Source of the DNA: Planctomycetota bacterium
Lineage (GTDB): Bacteria; Planctomycetota; Planctomycetia; Pirellulales; Lacipirellulaceae
NCBI GenBank assembly: GCA_024278035.1
Contig: JAJRUA010000309.1
Location: forward strand, 1 to 7,001
Length of the DNA: 7,001 bases
Direction: 5' to 3'
This document shows, piece after piece, positions 6,758 to 7,001 of the stretch. The stretch's first letter is position 1, and the number at the start of each line of letters is the position of its first letter. Made by a program: the position numbers and the translations under genes. The notes under the pieces are model-generated. The model searched no databases. It saw only the letters and a list, made by a program, of their open reading frames with translations, and had not been told where the DNA came from.

Positions 6758-6916
6758 CTACCTCGCTAAATGAGCCGAAGGGAAATACACCCCATGAGTG
6801 TACCCGACCAGGGCAATCAACACGAAAGGGATAACCGCTTTTCGATGGCGAGCCGCAAGCGTCAGCGACCGGAGTTTCTTAAACTCGGAGCCGATGCGTC
6901 TCTTGCTATAAGGCAT
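6758..6916 (-). CDS. Possible small one-helix membrane protein, 52 residues
   Basis: An ATG at 6916 opens a 52-residue frame ending in TAG at 6758, only 5 bases before the propeller gene start. The N-terminal half is strongly basic (MPYSKRRIGSEFKKLRS, then AARHRK). It is followed by one hydrophobic helix, VIPFVLIALVGYTHGVYF at about 28-45, so a cytoplasm-in membrane peptide is plausible. I recognise no family. GGAGG at 6928-6932 lies 11 bases upstream, a long but usable spacing. Residues about 15-24 (LRSLTLAARH) are encoded by an arm of the palindrome at 6847-6956, so the frame may be real with an inserted repeat, or may have been extended or created by it. Its tight coupling to the propeller gene and coherent C-terminal half favour a real or remnant gene. 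No start further upstream is usable, because a stop lies in frame at about 6980. Confidence 0.4.
   Translation of the reverse strand: MPYSKRRIGSEFKKLRSLTLAARHRKAVIPFVLIALVGYTHGVYFPSAHLAR
6760..6764 (-). promoter_or_regulatory. Probable Shine-Dalgarno site for the propeller gene
   Basis: The minus strand reads GAGGT, 7 bases before the ATG at 6752. It overlaps the last codons and stop of the small upstream frame, as expected if the two are coupled. Confidence 0.5.
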
Positions 6917-6956
6917 CCGCTGTAAAACCTCCGGTCGCTGACGCTCGCGGCTCGCC
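6847..6956. repeat. Inverted repeat with 28-base arms upstream of the propeller gene
   Basis: Arms 6847-6874 and 6929-6956 are reverse complements at 27 of 28 positions (core CGCTGACGCT), and the single mismatch would be a G-U wobble in RNA. The loop is 54 bases. The element covers the first part of the possible 52-residue gene and most of its GGAGG ribosome site, which would be base-paired in a folded transcript. Near-perfect arms suggest a recently mobile or actively conserved palindromic repeat rather than chance. Beyond it, 6957-7001 shows no further feature. Confidence 0.87.
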
Positions 6957-7001
6957 GGCCCAATTTTGCGGATCAGAAATCACTAACGTTGACGCTTCTT
7001 A

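Overview
The window looks like a piece of a planctomycete chromosome, probably Pirellulales-like. This rests on gene style, not on any marker gene. There is a short leucine-rich-repeat protein with the basic N-terminus plus 'IRTLLILTAI' membrane anchor common in that phylum, a PD40/TolB-type beta-propeller protein, an acyl carrier protein with the motif LDSMDFLD, and intergenic gaps filled with palindromic repeats. Every gene I can support reads on the minus strand, so transcription runs from high to low coordinates.

Layout in transcription order: (1) 6758-6916, a possible 52-residue one-helix membrane protein whose 5' half lies in a long palindrome. (2) 5838-6752, a secreted PD40 beta-propeller protein. 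(3) 5200-5841, a membrane-anchored LRR protein, translationally coupled to the propeller gene by an ATGA overlap. (4) 4880-5199, a 320-base gap with an inverted repeat that touches the LRR stop codon. (5) 3635-4879, a FabF-like beta-ketoacyl-ACP synthase. (6) 3359-3634, a gap with a large G/C-tract palindrome. (7) 3107-3358, an acyl carrier protein. (8) 1634-3055, a CrtI/phytoene-desaturase-like FAD oxidoreductase. (9) 1286-1633, a 348-base gap that is one nested imperfect palindrome. (10) 1-1285, a second CrtI-like FAD oxidoreductase, cut by the window edge and lacking its C-terminus.

The lower 4.9 kb (KS, ACP and two CrtI-like oxidoreductases) reads as one pathway. The synthase would extend an acyl chain carried on the dedicated ACP, and the two FAD enzymes would dehydrogenate, saturate or isomerise the product. 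This gene mix recalls the candidate ladderane-lipid loci proposed for anammox planctomycetes, and could equally make another polyene or unusual lipid. The product cannot be read from sequence. The upper 2 kb is a separate small operon of repeat proteins with no evident metabolic link.

The most notable non-coding signal is that each of the three long gaps, and the region upstream of the propeller gene, holds a different palindromic repeat. Two of these start within 5 bases of a stop codon, and one overlaps the small ORF and its putative ribosome binding site. No tRNA, rRNA, CRISPR array, transposase or convincing promoter was found.
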